NCBI GenBank assembly: GCA_000827495.1
Contig: KN817556.1
Location: 1 to 64,000, forward strand
Reading direction: 5' to 3'
DNA: 64,000 nt
DNA from: Hypholoma sublateritium FD-334 SS-4
Taxonomy: Eukaryota > Basidiomycota > Agaricomycetes > Agaricales > Strophariaceae
Positions 37,415-47,789 of this stretch are shown one piece after another (position 1 is the first letter of the stretch; every line of letters begins with the position of its first letter). The notes beneath the pieces were generated by a model. It did no database searches and was not told where the DNA came from. It saw nothing but the letters and a program-made list of their open reading frames with translations. The translations under genes were made by a program, and so were the position numbers.

Positions 37415-38356
37415 CTAAGGACGATATTCCGATGACGGGTCCGACAGAACAAGATTTTCCCTTGAGACCAAAATTCGGCGTCTCAGGTGCTCGTTATCTT
37501 CTTCAAGCAGCATAACCTGACATTCTGTGGTGGATACATCTCGCTGAACAAAGCAATTGAACTCATCAGTCTAATAACATGGATGGAAGCTTGCCCAGAC
37601 CAAAGAACGTACAATATACATCGCCGGGCGGTATCCAGAGGCATCCGCTCTGCCTGGGTGACGATCAACCACCCAAACAAAATCCTGTCAATGTGTAAGA
37701 GACAGTGTGGTGTATATCAAGAAAATGGCGCACGAGGGAAGATATATTACGCCGCCGCGTGACGTGTATCTGCGGCTCGGCGGGCAGGCATATTATTTCG
37801 CCCATTTCCTCGGAGAAGTAGCAAGGGCCTCCAGCAGCCATTCCAGTCTGCTCTAAAAAAAGCTGGCAAGGAACGCGCGCGAAGGGGCCCTATATTTCAT
37901 GAACGGGTAAGTACACGCGCTTCCTTACTAAACAACAGGGCACGCACATTGTTGTCGAAGAGAAGCGGCAGCTCATTGGTGGGGTTAATCTGGGCGACCT
38001 GCCAGCGGCTTCCAGAGTCGGAGGCCTGCTTCCGACGCACTATGACGAACTGCTCGGCGGGGACGGGGACGAGATGGTGCGTGTCGCACAGACCGAGCCT
38101 TATCTTGTGGTTNCNCACCCACGCTGGCGTAGGTGCTTCGACTANNGGCCTTGACCGCCAAGNTGANCCNGGTGCNTGGAANANAGANGTTGGCTCGAGG
38201 TGGTTCGGCTGCATTGGTTGTATGGCTTTGGTGTTTANTNAAANTAAAGCGTGTGTGTTCATGTCGCGCGGTNCTCGTCGGGCTTATNTATNTTTTCTGG
38301 GGTTGCCTGTGGCTTCAAGCCACGGCAGGCAGTCGTAGTAGNNGNGCCGTTGCGCA
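37415..38356 (-). CDS. Family-1 protein, left outer copy (unknown function, N-containing)
   Basis: This is an unrecognised multi-exon gene deduced by comparing the four copies. Exon A contains HKIRLGLCDTHHLVPVPAEQ then FVIVRRKQASDSGSRWQVAQI and ends LLFDNN before a GTGCGT donor. Exon B corresponds to the right copy's CYFSEETGEIKCLPAEPQMH. Later exons encode WLIVTQAERMPLDTARR-type frames in shadow and end ...EYRP with a stop at 37415-37417. About twenty N bases fall in its 5' half, so the start is uncertain (38356 by homology). Conserved Trp, Arg and Cys positions among copies suggest a folded protein of about 250 aa. No known domain was recognised. Confidence 0.45.
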
Positions 38357-38589
38357 TGGCCAACCTGGCCCACCGCTATCAACAGGCCCGTTGGCGCCAT
38401 CATCGCCGCTGCAATTTCCGTATTTGTACGAAGACCGCATTTGGACGGAGGGCGGTTTTCCATTTTAGGTAATGTTGTACGTATCTGTTGCCTTGTATGG
38501 CTGCCACCCCTCCCCCTACACAAAATTGACAGCGGCGATGCGCTGTGTGTTCCTGGAGACGCGCCAAAAAAAACTTAAACACACGCTTT

Positions 38590-39235
38590 CGGACGATTAT
38601 TAAAGGTCTTATCAGGCACTCCGTGAATCGTGATCAGCGAATCAGAGTGGCCTCTGAAGTGGCAACTTCAAAGCGAAGCGCATCGCATCATCAGCATGCA
38701 TGTGGTTCGCCGTTCGACTGAAGCGGACGCGACTGGTGCTCATTAAATGGCCTCTAGCTTACTGTAAATTTAGATAGGGCGTAAGCTACGAAGGCAGCTT
38801 CAGACCGCCCTGGTGATACCGAGACGAGACGAGAGAGGAACAAATTTGAAACTAATTCATCGGATTTGCATCTGATGAATGATTTTTGTACATTGCTTCA
38901 CAAAAGCTGTATCCCTACTTGTACACTAATATTTTTTATAGCAAGTCAAATACAGAAGCGGTCTTCAAAAAGAAAAAAGGACGCCGCGTGTTGCCGAATG
39001 CGGACGCCTAAATGTACACGGATGGTAGGGCGTCGCACTGGCGATTCGTTTGATAAAGCGCGCTGGAAGATGCGGATAGCAGAACTATTGGTGGGTGCTG
39101 GGGAACGGAGGGATTTGTGAACGGTGTGGAATATGCGTAGAGCGTCGGTACGCGAGGCGTCCGCCAGCGTGGGAGAGCGGCGGGGAGCGCGGGAATTAAT
39201 GAACTGCGTCGATTCGTGGGCAGCGCGAGTGCTGG
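38590..39235. other. Spacer between the two left family-1 copies
   Basis: The same spacer occurs inverted at about 46905-47560. It is noncoding-looking; an open frame at 38866-39120 is shared by both arms with several substitutions and no signature. It is AT-rich near 38840-38960. Confidence 0.5.
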
Positions 39236-39406
39236 CTCATCACCGCCTGTGTATAACAGCCGCGTTCTTGAAGGCTCCGTCTCTTGTCGATATCTCGATG
39301 ATCACAATACCATTTGGAAATGCTTCAATCCACTCTCCTATAAAATTGTTAGGCAAGCGGATTAAGTAAGTACACTGGAAGTGCACATTCACTCTGACAT
39401 CACCCA
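39236..39406 (+). repeat. Segment D, left copy (same orientation in both arms)
   Basis: This block runs from CTCATCACCGCCTGTGTATA to CTCTGACATCACCCA and includes CTCCTATAAAATTGTT, a TATA-like motif. The right-arm copy at 46742-46904 has the same + orientation, whereas the DNA on both sides is inverted between the arms. The two flanks (..GAGTGCTGG and CTGACAACATGG) are continuous with the arms. Confidence 0.85.
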
Positions 39407-40329
39407 CTGACAACATGGTGCGCCCGAGATTTCGGAGACACAAGTACACCCTTCCGCCGGCGGCTCCCAAGGCACGATACTAGTCCATGGGACGCGCGTG
39501 TGGCTCCGCGCGCTCTGGTTGTGCTCATCGAGCAGCATAATCTCGCTTTCGGTCGCGGATACCTCCTTCTGCCAACGCAACCTCATCAGCCTAACGCACG
39601 CACGGGAACCTGCACAAACGGGGGGCGTACAACAAACATCGCAGGGTGGAGCCTGCGGCCACCCCGACCGACGACCCAGCAGAAGTCCTGTTGGCGCATC
39701 AGCTCTCCGACTCGCACGCCGCGTACACATCGAGAAAACGGCGTACTAGAGACGATATACGCCGCGGTGCGACGTGCATCTGCGGCCCGTCGGGGAGGCG
39801 CATGATCTCGCCGGTGTCCTCGCAGAAGTACGAGGGGTGCTCAGCGATCATACCCGTCCCCTCTACGAAAAGCCGGCACGGAATGCGCCCGAAGCGGCCC
39901 TGTAAACATTCCATGCAATGTTTTCTCAAATCGCCGGACATAAAGTAACGGAGGACGCACATCAAAGTCGAACAGCGGCGGCAGCCCGATGCTGAAGACG
40001 ATCTGCGCAACCTGCCAGCGGCCGTGCGCGCCCGCGCTCTGCTTCCGGCGCACCAGCACGAACGGCTCCGCGGGGGCGGCGACGAGACGGTGCGCCCCGT
40101 ACAGGTCAAGCCTCATGTCGAGGTCGCGCACCCACGATGGAGCTGGGGCTCGAAGTAAGGGCGCTGGCCGTTGTCTGAACAGCCCGAGGTCGAACGGCTC
40201 TAATGGCTGCACCGGCACGACCGTTCGTGCCGATTTGGAGCGAAGCGTGCGCGTGTGCATCTCGCGCTGATCTCGTACGTCGGGGTTGGAGCGATGGTGG
40301 GGAGTCTCACTAGCGGTGCCGTTGCGCAT
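39389..40329 (-). pseudogene. Family-1 protein, left inner copy (partly decayed)
   Basis: The start at 40329 reads MRNGTASETPHHRSNPDVRD, followed by PVQPLEPFDLGLFRQRPAPL and WVRDLDMRLDLYGAHRLVAA, then FVLVRRKQSAGAHGRWQVAQ. After a GTGCGT intron comes GRFGRIPCRLFVEGTGMIAE, SYFCEDTGEIMRLPDGPQMH. The last exon's frame (WQKEVSATESEIMLLDEHNQ) is shifted relative to the outer copies by a net 5-base gap, so the C-terminus is probably broken. Exon A is intact here, while the right inner copy has a stop at the matching place. Confidence 0.5.
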
Positions 40330-40859
40330 TGTTAACCTGGTGCGCAGCTATCATCGCGCCCGTCGGGTGTCATCATCGCAGCTGTAATTTCCATATTCGT
40401 ACGAAGACGCCGGGGTTTCCATTTTAGGCAATAGTTTGCGCATTTGTTGCCTTGTATGGGCGCCCCCCCCCCACCCAACATCGGGGCGACGCGCTGTGCT
40501 CCTGGCGACGGGCGACGCCCCCCAAAGCGGCCAAAACACACACATCGGACGATGATCCCGGGCCTATCAAGCGCGACTGAATCGTGATCATTTGCCTTGA
40601 AGCTTGAAGCGGCAGCTCGAAGCGCACGGCCCCGTCGGCGGGATGGATGTCGTGAAGTTCCAGCACAGCAGAGCACGTCAAATCGACAGGTATAATGTGC
40701 GCAATTCGTACTATATAGCGGTAGAGCCGCAGCACGCAGATGGAGGTGCCGATGGGCAGGGGAGAGGGACGGAATATATCGGAGGGACTCTGAGAGAAAA
40801 CTATCAGGCTGACGAAAGGGGTGTCATCTGAGATAGCTGAAATAACGCACACACTTTCT

Positions 40860-41225
40860 ATTAGTATCAGTAGGGTAAGTATGGGCGTCATGATAGTAGT
40901 AAATGAGATGAGGTGGCTCAAGTTCACCTGATATTTATCCAGACAACACTCTATCCGGCCCAGTTGAAAGAGAGACTCCTACAGGCCGTATTTTGTTGGT
41001 TCTGGATCAAGACCATGACAATACGCGTCCGACAGTATGCTGGCACGGTATCAGGTAGTGCGTCAACGCTCACTGCCGCTGAACATATCTGGGAAGCAGA
41101 GGTGCGCGACATACAGACTATATTCCTCCAGCATATAGTTCACCGAATTAATAAACGCGGAAATTGGAAGGGAGGGAGGGGGTGCTATCCTGACCGACTT
41201 TGACGACGAAGCGCCCACGCATTGC
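40860..41225 (-). pseudogene. Family-2 gene remnant beside the cyclin
   Basis: Reverse-strand sequence aligns with exons 2 and 3 of the two family-2 genes. NYMLEEYSLYVAHLCFP corresponds to YDVLEKYSMYVTYLYLP at 51870-51950. Next comes a block with AGCATACTGTCGGACGC (also in the 51.9-kb gene) and then GATAAATATCAGGTGAA matching the exon-3 donor. Exon 1 is absent and frames are broken. This ties family 2 to the cyclin locus and shows a third copy in inverted orientation. Confidence 0.7.
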
Positions 41226-41403
41226 GCGCGCGGCAAGCGCCGCGCCGCCGCCCCCCAAAAAATAAAATTCCGCAAGTGCGCCACTCCCCGCCCTGCCGAG
41301 TCGCCGTTCAACGTTTAGCGCGTATGCACCGCCGCGTCGAGCAGGTAACTCTCACTGCAGACTGAGCTGCGCGCGCCCGCGGGGTCCTGGGGCGGTCCGC
41401 CGG

Positions 41404-41443
41404 CGCGTGGGCGTGGGCGTGGGCGTGGGCGTGCGTGCGTGCG
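41404..41443. repeat. GCGTGG minisatellite
   Basis: The run GCGTGGGCGTGGGCGTGGGC continues into GTGCGTGCGTGCG. It lies in the GC-rich cyclin upstream region. The histidine/alanine-rich frames it creates on the minus strand are artefacts of the repeat. Confidence 0.85.
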
Positions 41444-41639
41444 CCTCGCGGGGGGGCGGGCGGTGTGAGGCAGGGCATGTGGATCGCAAAGCGAGGCAGG
41501 GCAGAGTCGGATCGAGCTGGCGTGCGCCGGACCGCGCCCGCTGGCCGGCTGCGTCGCCGCCTCCGCCATTGCCCGGCGCGGGAGTGCGCGTCCTGACTGT
41601 TTGCACGCACTAGTTATAGCCAACACGTCTGAATCCGTC

Positions 41640-42361
41640 TGCGACAGGCCGTGTCTCGGCCAACTACAATTCGATCTTCACAGAGGGGAGCCCGGCTGGA
41701 CTCGCGCACGGACCACGGCGCGCTCTGTCATGCAGCGGAGAGTATCAAGCATACACCCCGGTGCGGCGCTGCTGCTGCGCCATCGCTCTTTCCACCACGC
41801 TGGTCGCGCGATCGATGCCTGCCTACCGTGTCTGTGACAGTGTGAGTGTCCAGACTCCCGAGTCCCAACGCGTGGCTCGTCCTGAGATGCCTTTGCCTGT
41901 TGCACGCGCGTCGCGGGGTATGACGCGGGGCAGCGGCAGCACCCGACGCCCGAGGGCGAGCCCGGGCGCCAGGAATAGACCGTGGACAGACAGGAAGCTG
42001 AGAAGCGCACGCCGGCGCTGGGCTCAATGATGTGCTCCACGCCATCGCCCTCCGCGCCGAGGACAGGCCGCGATAGTGCAGCACATGGGCGCCGCAGGAG
42101 ACACGGAGATTAATGGATCGGCGTGCGTGCGTGCTGGCTGTGGTGCTGGTATGCTGCTGGTATGCACGGTGAGCCCGTGCGGACGGAATGGCGGGGCGCT
42201 AATTGCAGGCGCCGGGCGCGGCAGGATGAATGGTCGCTAACAAACGTGGACGAGGACGGCGGGGCCGCCGCACGGGTGTGAGAGCGGAACGAGTGAACGT
42301 GCGGCCGGGGACGTCGATGACGCGATGGCGCCCGGCGACGGAGGCCAGCGCAGAGTTCGAT
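41640..42361. repeat. Cyclin 5' region, source of an inverted duplication
   Basis: This stretch upstream of the cyclin matches the reverse complement of 49298-49995 with scattered substitutions and small gaps. Shared landmarks include CAGCGCAGAGTTCGA at its right end and GACCGTGGACAGACAGGAAG at about 41979. It is GC-rich and probably carries cyclin promoter or 5' UTR sequence. No gene is visible on either strand that I would support. Confidence 0.8.
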
Positions 42362-42451
42362 CAAACGTGTGCGCGGCATCTCGCGGGACACGTGACGCGA
42401 CGGATTGTTTGAAATTACCATTACCGCGATAAAGGGTTCTCTTATTCGTGG

Positions 42452-44975
42452 ATGTTGGCCGTCGTGCAGCCGTATACCGTGTCGACGCCGCCTGATGTCG
42501 CGCGCCGCACACAGCCCGCTCCAGCCGCGCCCCGCCCCGCCTCCCGCTCAGCACCCGCCGCACTGGCCCCCCCGCAGGCGCCGCCCGCGCTCCAGCGCCA
42601 CCAGACCGCCCCGCCCGCGCTGCCCGCCCCAGCCCCAGCCCGCGTCCCCACGCCGCCGCCGCCGCCGCTGCTCCAGCCCGCCGAGCCGTTCGACATCAAC
42701 ACATACCCGCCCGCCGACCTGCTCAAGCTGCTCGCGCTGCTGCTGACCCACATCGCCACCACCAACGACGCCCTCCCCACTCCCCCGCCGCCGCCGCCGC
42801 CCGAGCCCCTCGCCCCCGTCTGGGCATCGCTCACCACCGCCTCGCGCACCGCCGTCGCCACCCCCGCCGCGACCCTCACCTTCCACGCGCGCAACGTGCC
42901 CACCATCTCGCTCGAGGCGTACCTGCTGCGCATCCTCAAGTACTGCCCGACCTCCAACCACGTATTCCTCTCCCTCCTCGTCTACTTTGACCGCATGAGC
43001 AAGCTCGGCGAGGACGCCGCCGGCCGGGCCTTTGTCATCGATTCATACAACATCCACCGCCTCGTCATCGCGGGTGTCACCGTTGCGAGCAAGTTCTTCA
43101 GCGATGTGTTCTACACGAATTCGAGATATGCAAAGGTGTGTACTGTTATATTTCGTGTGTTACTCTTCCTCGCTTTCTTGCCTGGGCTGCCCCACCGCTC
43201 GCATCGCTGCCCAGTCTCTTATCTTCGTGATGCGGCCCCATCTCACCGGGCCGCTCATTTTCACCCCGCCCTCCTGTCCCAGGCATCAGCAAGGGCGGAG
43301 GCTGCTATGCACGCTCCGAGGCGTTATACAGTCGATCCGGCTGGTGTTGAAAGTGGTTGCCTGGCTGTTCAGGCATGCGGAGGGTCGAGGAGGACCTGCG
43401 GGGGGCGGGCGGCGCCTGGCGATGGTCTGAATGGTGGCAACGCCTGGAGGACCGTCGATCGGGTTGGTGTTGGAAATGGGCGCCTCTTCATGCATATGCG
43501 TTACATTGCCTACATTGGGCGATGGCGTCGGGGTTGTCAGGGACGGGGAGGACATACGGGCAGTCCGCGCCACACGGTCGATCAGGCTGGTGTCGGCAAT
43601 GGGCGAGGGTGCGGAGGGTCGGTACCCCTCCTCGCTCTGCTGCTGGGCTGGCCTATCGGTCCCTCATCTTCGTGATGCGGCCCCAGGCCGCTCGCGCATT
43701 TTCACCCGCCCTCCTGTCCCGGGCAACAGCGAGGGCGGGGGCTGCTATGAACGCTGCGAGCTGTGACGCAGACGGTGCCCCGTAGTGGGCGGAATGGTGG
43801 CCACGCCCGGATTTAGCGTTGTACGGTCGATCGGGCTGGTGTTGGAAATGGGCGCGGATGCGGAGGGTCGAGGAGATCCTACGTGCGGCCCGCGTCTGGA
43901 AGTGCTCTCCACGTCGGAGTCCCGCGAAACCAGCCAGCGCTCTTTCTAACATCCCCACCCACAGGTCGGCGGCCTCCCCCTCGCCGAGCTCAACCAGCTC
44001 GAGCTTCAATTCCTGCTATTAAACGACTTCCGCCTCGTCATCGCACGCACCGAGATGCAGCACTACGCCGAGCAGCTCATCCTCTTCGCGCGGTCGTCCG
44101 CCGCGCTCGCCGGCGTCGTGTACCTCCCGCCGATCGCGCCGTCGTTGCCCGTCGTGCCCGCGCCTGCTGCTGGTCTGGGTGTAAGTGTAAGTGGAGGGGT
44201 GAATGGTGTTGTGGTGGGACATGTGCATGGACATGGACAGCTGCATGTGGAGCACGCACCATCGAGCACGAGCTCGTCCGGCTCGTCGACGGCGACGATC
44301 GCGAGCCAGTGCACCACGCAGGCATCATCTCCCGCGCCGGCGCCTGGCGCCACGCCGCCTGCGCGCGCGCGCGGCGGGGCATCGGCGCTGGGGTTCTCGT
44401 CCAGCGCGGCGTCGGCGCCGGTGCTCGGGTTCGCGGTGCACCCTCTGCCTGTGGTGCAGCGTGGGCACGTGCACGTACAGGCGCCGCATGCGCCTGCGCG
44501 CCCGCTCGCGGCGCTCGGCGGGCTGCCTGCGCCGCTGCCGGCGGTGGCGTCGTCTTCGGCGGTGCAGCCGTCCTATGGGGTGTATCAACAGTATCCGCAC
44601 TCACAACACCCGTACCCACACCCACACCCGCACCAACATCACCCCCACCAACACCAACACCAGCACCCATACACCACCCCCCGCGCGCCTCATCCGCAGC
44701 AGACCGACCCCGACGTTGACACGGAGGCGGACATAGACGATGCAGAGTGCGAGGACGGCGACGCCGAGACGGACGCGGATGCGAGCACGGACGCGGGGAC
44801 GGAGACGAGCACGGACGACGAGCCGACGATCCGCGCGGGGCGGACGGTCGCGGGCAGCGTGTGGGGCGACGACGAGTCGCGCGTGGATCTGAGCGGCGAT
44901 GCGAGCGGGGACCTGAACGGGAGGGGAAGCAGGCGGCAAGATGAGGACGGCGACGTGGGGATGCGCAGTCCGTAA
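42452..44975 (+). CDS. PHO80-like cyclin (PCL family)
   Basis: Two exons (42452-43135, 43965-44975) sum to 565 codons exactly, giving 564 aa. The N-terminus is Pro/Ala-rich and disordered. The cyclin box (about residues 140-270) reads VPTISLEAYLLRILKYCPTS, LVYFDRMSKLG, IDSYNIHRLVIAGVTVASKF, DVFYTNSRYAK|VGGLPLAEL and NQLELQFLLLNDFRLVI, the PHO80/PCL pattern. The C-terminal half is low-complexity: a His-rich run, then an acidic Asp/Glu/Thr tail. Such cyclins bind a PHO85-type CDK and act in phosphate sensing, cell cycle or polarity. The start is the first ATG giving an open frame into the box; earlier ATGs are out of frame. The single intron is 829 bp, exceptionally long here, and internally duplicated. 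Confidence 0.9.
43205..43880. repeat. Internally duplicated block inside the cyclin intron
   Basis: Two related modules start TCTTCGTGATGCGGCCCCA (about 43219 and 43669). Each continues through TTTTCACCC, CCTCCTGTCCC and GCTGCTATG to a GTCGATC-GGCTGGTGT motif. That second motif occurs four times (about 43330, 43454, 43576, 43828). The intron has apparently grown by tandem duplication of about 450 bp plus smaller steps. Confidence 0.8.
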
Positions 44976-45364
44976 GGCTGGGTGGCCTTAGAGGTGGAGA
45001 GGGCGGGGGGGTGTACGACTGGACGAGATGCGGTGACGAGACTACTTTACGCCCCGATTTTTTACATGTTGCGCTTCGCGCGCCGGCTGTTCTGCTTCGT
45101 GCATTGTTTGTACTATTGATTTATGCGCATGGGACTCACGCGTCGGATGTGTTGGAGTTGGGCTTGCGGGGGCTGTTAGACGCGCGCGCGCGCGCGCGGG
45201 GGGGGGGGGGTTGTGTGGCTGGCTATTTACATGATGTTGTAGGAGTGGTAGAGTAGATATTTGTTGTTGTACGCATCGCATCTACCGCGGGGAAGGAACT
45301 TCAATAATTTCAGTGGGGTCTGCGATTGGGTGTCGGGGAAGGCAGGCTTGTCGTTCGAGCTCGG
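44976..45364. other. Cyclin 3' flank with simple repeats
   Basis: This holds the presumed 3' UTR, a GC dinucleotide run followed by a G run (45181-45211), and then the start of the right arm. Parts of this 3' flank are also found at about 53440-53509 and about 54973-55020. Confidence 0.6.
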
Positions 45365-45793
45365 TATTCATTCAGTTTCTGTCCCTCTCCCTGCGCATTG
45401 GTGCTTCCATCTGCGTGCTGAGATTATGCCTCTATATAAGTAGTGCGAATCGCGCAAACTATTCCTCGTGATTTGGCGTGCTCTGTTGTGCCAGCGAGCA
45501 ACATGCATGCCGCCGACGCCGTGCGCTCCCAGCCGCCGCTTCACGATTCAAGCTCAAGGCCGATGATCACGATTCAAATATTCAAGGCACGTTTGATAAA
45601 GAGTCGTCAGGAACACAGCGCGTCCCCCCCTCTCGTATCTTTGTGTCGGGGACGGGAGACGCCCATACAAAGCAACAAATGTGTGAACTATTGCCTAAAA
45701 TGGGGAAATCCGGCGTCTTCGTACAAATACGGAAATTACAGGTGCGATGATGACACCCGACGAGAGCGATGATAGCTGCGGACTAGGTTGGCC

Positions 45794-46740
45794 ATGCGCA
45801 ACGGCACTGCTATTGAGACTCCCCACCGTCGCTCCAACCCCGACGTACGAGATCAACGCGAGATGCACACACGCACGCTTCGCTCCAAATTGGCACGAAC
45901 GGTCGTGCCGGTGCAGCCATTGGAGCCGTACGACCTCGGGCTGTTCAGGCAGCGGCCAGCGCCCTTGATTCTAGCACCAGCACCGGCATGGGTGCGCGAC
46001 CTCGACATGCGGCTCGACCTGTGAGGCGCACACCGCATAGTCCCCGCCCCCGAGGAGCCGTTCGTCTTGGTGCGCCGTAAGCAGAGCACGGGTGCGTACG
46101 GCCGCTGGCAGGTTGCACAGATCGTGTTCAGCGTCGCGCTGCCGCCGCTCTTCGACAGCGATGTGCGTCCTCCGTTGATTTACGTCCGGCGATTTGAGAA
46201 AACAACGCGTGTGCTCACCTGTGCATGGAATGTTTACAGGGGCGCTTCGGGCGCATTCCGTGTCGGCTCTTCGTGGAGGAGACGGGCATGATCGCTGAGC
46301 ACCCCTCATACTTCTGCGAGGACACGGGCGAGATCATGCGCCTCCCCGACAGGCCGCAGATGCACGTCGCGCAGCGGCGTATATTGTCTCTAGTACGCCG
46401 TTTTCTTGATGTGCACGCGCCGTGCGACTCGGGGCGCTTACTAGTGTACGTCAACAGGACTTCTGCTGCGTCGTCTATCGGGGTGGACGCGGGTCCCACC
46501 CCGCGATGTACATTGTACGTTCCTCGCTCTTTCAGGGAAATGTGCGTGCATCAGGCTGAAGGGCTTGTGTTGGCAGAAGGAGGTATCCGCGACCGAAAGC
46601 GAGGTTATGCTGCTCGATGAACACAACCAGAGCGCGCGGCGCCACACGCGCGTTTCGCGTACGTTTCTCGTGCCGTGGGAGCCGCCGGCGGAAGGGTGTA
46701 CTTGTGTCCCCGAAATCTCGGGCGCCCCATGTTGTCAGTT
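45794..46740 (+). pseudogene. Family-1 protein, right inner copy (broken)
   Basis: Exon A begins MRNGTAIETPHRRSNPDVRD and reads to RDLDMRLDL, then TGA at 46022-46024 where the left inner copy has TAC. Downstream the frame resumes with AHRIVPAPEEPFVLVRRKQS. Exon A ends at 46162, and intron 46163-46239 leads to GRFGRIPCRLFVEETGMIAE and SYFCEDTGEIMRLPDRPQMH. A further exon carries DFCCVVYRGGRGSHPAMYIV, and the last has WQKEVSATESEVMLLDEHNQ in a shifted frame. With a nonsense codon and a shifted last exon it is most likely a pseudogene. Confidence 0.55.
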
Positions 46741-46741
46741 G

Positions 46742-46904
46742 CTCATCACCGCCTGTGTATAACAGTCGCATCCTTGCAAGCTCCAGCTTACCGCGCTGCT
46801 CAAGATCCCATCTGGAGATTCTTCAATCCACTCTCCTATAAAATTGTTGAGCATGCGGATTAAGTAAGTACACTGGAAGTGCACATTCACTCTGACATCA
46901 CCCA
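46742..46904 (+). repeat. Segment D, right copy
   Basis: It matches 39236-39406 in the same orientation, with the same TATA-like CTCCTATAAAATTGTT. It is 8 bp shorter and diverged in its first half. It sits between the 3' end of the right inner family-1 copy and the arm spacer. Confidence 0.85.
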
Positions 46905-47789
46905 GCACTCACGCTGCCCGCGAATCAACGAAGCTCATTAATTCCCGCGCTCCCCGCCGCTCTCCCACGCTGGCTGACGCCTCGCGCACCCGGCGCACCG
47001 ACGCTCTACGCACATTCCACGCCGTTCACAAATCTTTCCATGCCCCAGTACCCACCAATATTTCTGCTATGCGCATCCTCCAGCGCGCTTTATCAAACGA
47101 ATCGCCAGTGCGCCGCTGTATCGTCCGTGTACATTTAGGCGCCCGCATTCGGCAACACGCGGCGTCCTTTTTTCTTTTTGAAGACCGCTTCTGTATTTGA
47201 CTTGCTACAAAAAATATTAGTGTACAAGTAGGGATGCAGCTTCTGTGAAGCAATGTACAAAAATCATTCATCAGATGCAAATCCGATGAATTAGTTTCAA
47301 ATTTGTTCCTCTCTCGTCTCGTCTCGGTATCACCAGGGCGGTCTGAAGCTGCCTTCGTAGCTTACGCCCTATCTAAATTTACAGTAAGCTAGAGGCCATT
47401 TAATGAGCACCAGTCGCGTCCGCTTCAGTCGAACGGCGAACCACATGCATGCTGATGATGCGATGCGCTTCGCTTTGAAGTTGCCACTTCAGAGGCCACT
47501 CTGATTCGCTGATCACGATTCACGGAGTGCCTGATAAGACCTTTAATAATCGTCCGAAAGCGTGTGTTTAAGTTTTTTTTGGCGCGTCTCCAGGAACACA
47601 CAGCGCATCGCCGCTGTCAATTTTGTGTAGGGGGAGGGGTGGCAGCCATACAAGGCAACAGATACGTACAACATTACCTAAAATGGAAAACCGCCCTCCG
47701 TCCAAATGCGGTCTTCGTACAAATACGGAAATTGCAGCGGCGATGATGGCGCCAACGGGCCTGTTGATAGCGGTGGGCCAGGTTGGCCA

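Larger units (their letters stand above)
36754..40800. repeat. Left arm of a large inverted repeat around the cyclin gene
   Basis: The sequence from 36754 inward matches the reverse complement of the sequence from 49297 inward. Matched positions sum to 86146 over most of the outer arm. The outer end is offset by a 95-bp insertion unique to the left arm (about 37240-37335). Identity is near complete at about 37900-38860, roughly 90% on either side, and lower in the inner third (sum about 86123). The arm contains two tandem family-1 gene copies on the minus strand, a spacer, and a small segment (39236-39406) that breaks the inversion symmetry. The inner boundary near 40800 is approximate. Confidence 0.9.

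Noticed and set aside
41308..41626. Long overlapping minus-strand frames rich in His/Ala/Arg/Pro upstream of the cyclin
   Set aside because: They arise from the GCGTGG minisatellite and high GC; all frames are open there.
42442..42961. Gly-rich frames antisense to cyclin exon 1
   Set aside because: They mirror the Pro/Ala-rich cyclin coding strand; the + strand carries the cyclin box.
43965..44022. A possible frameshift at the start of cyclin exon 2
   Set aside because: Counting the five-C run and using the acceptor at 43964 gives VGGLPLAEL in frame with the rest; exon lengths sum to 565 codons.
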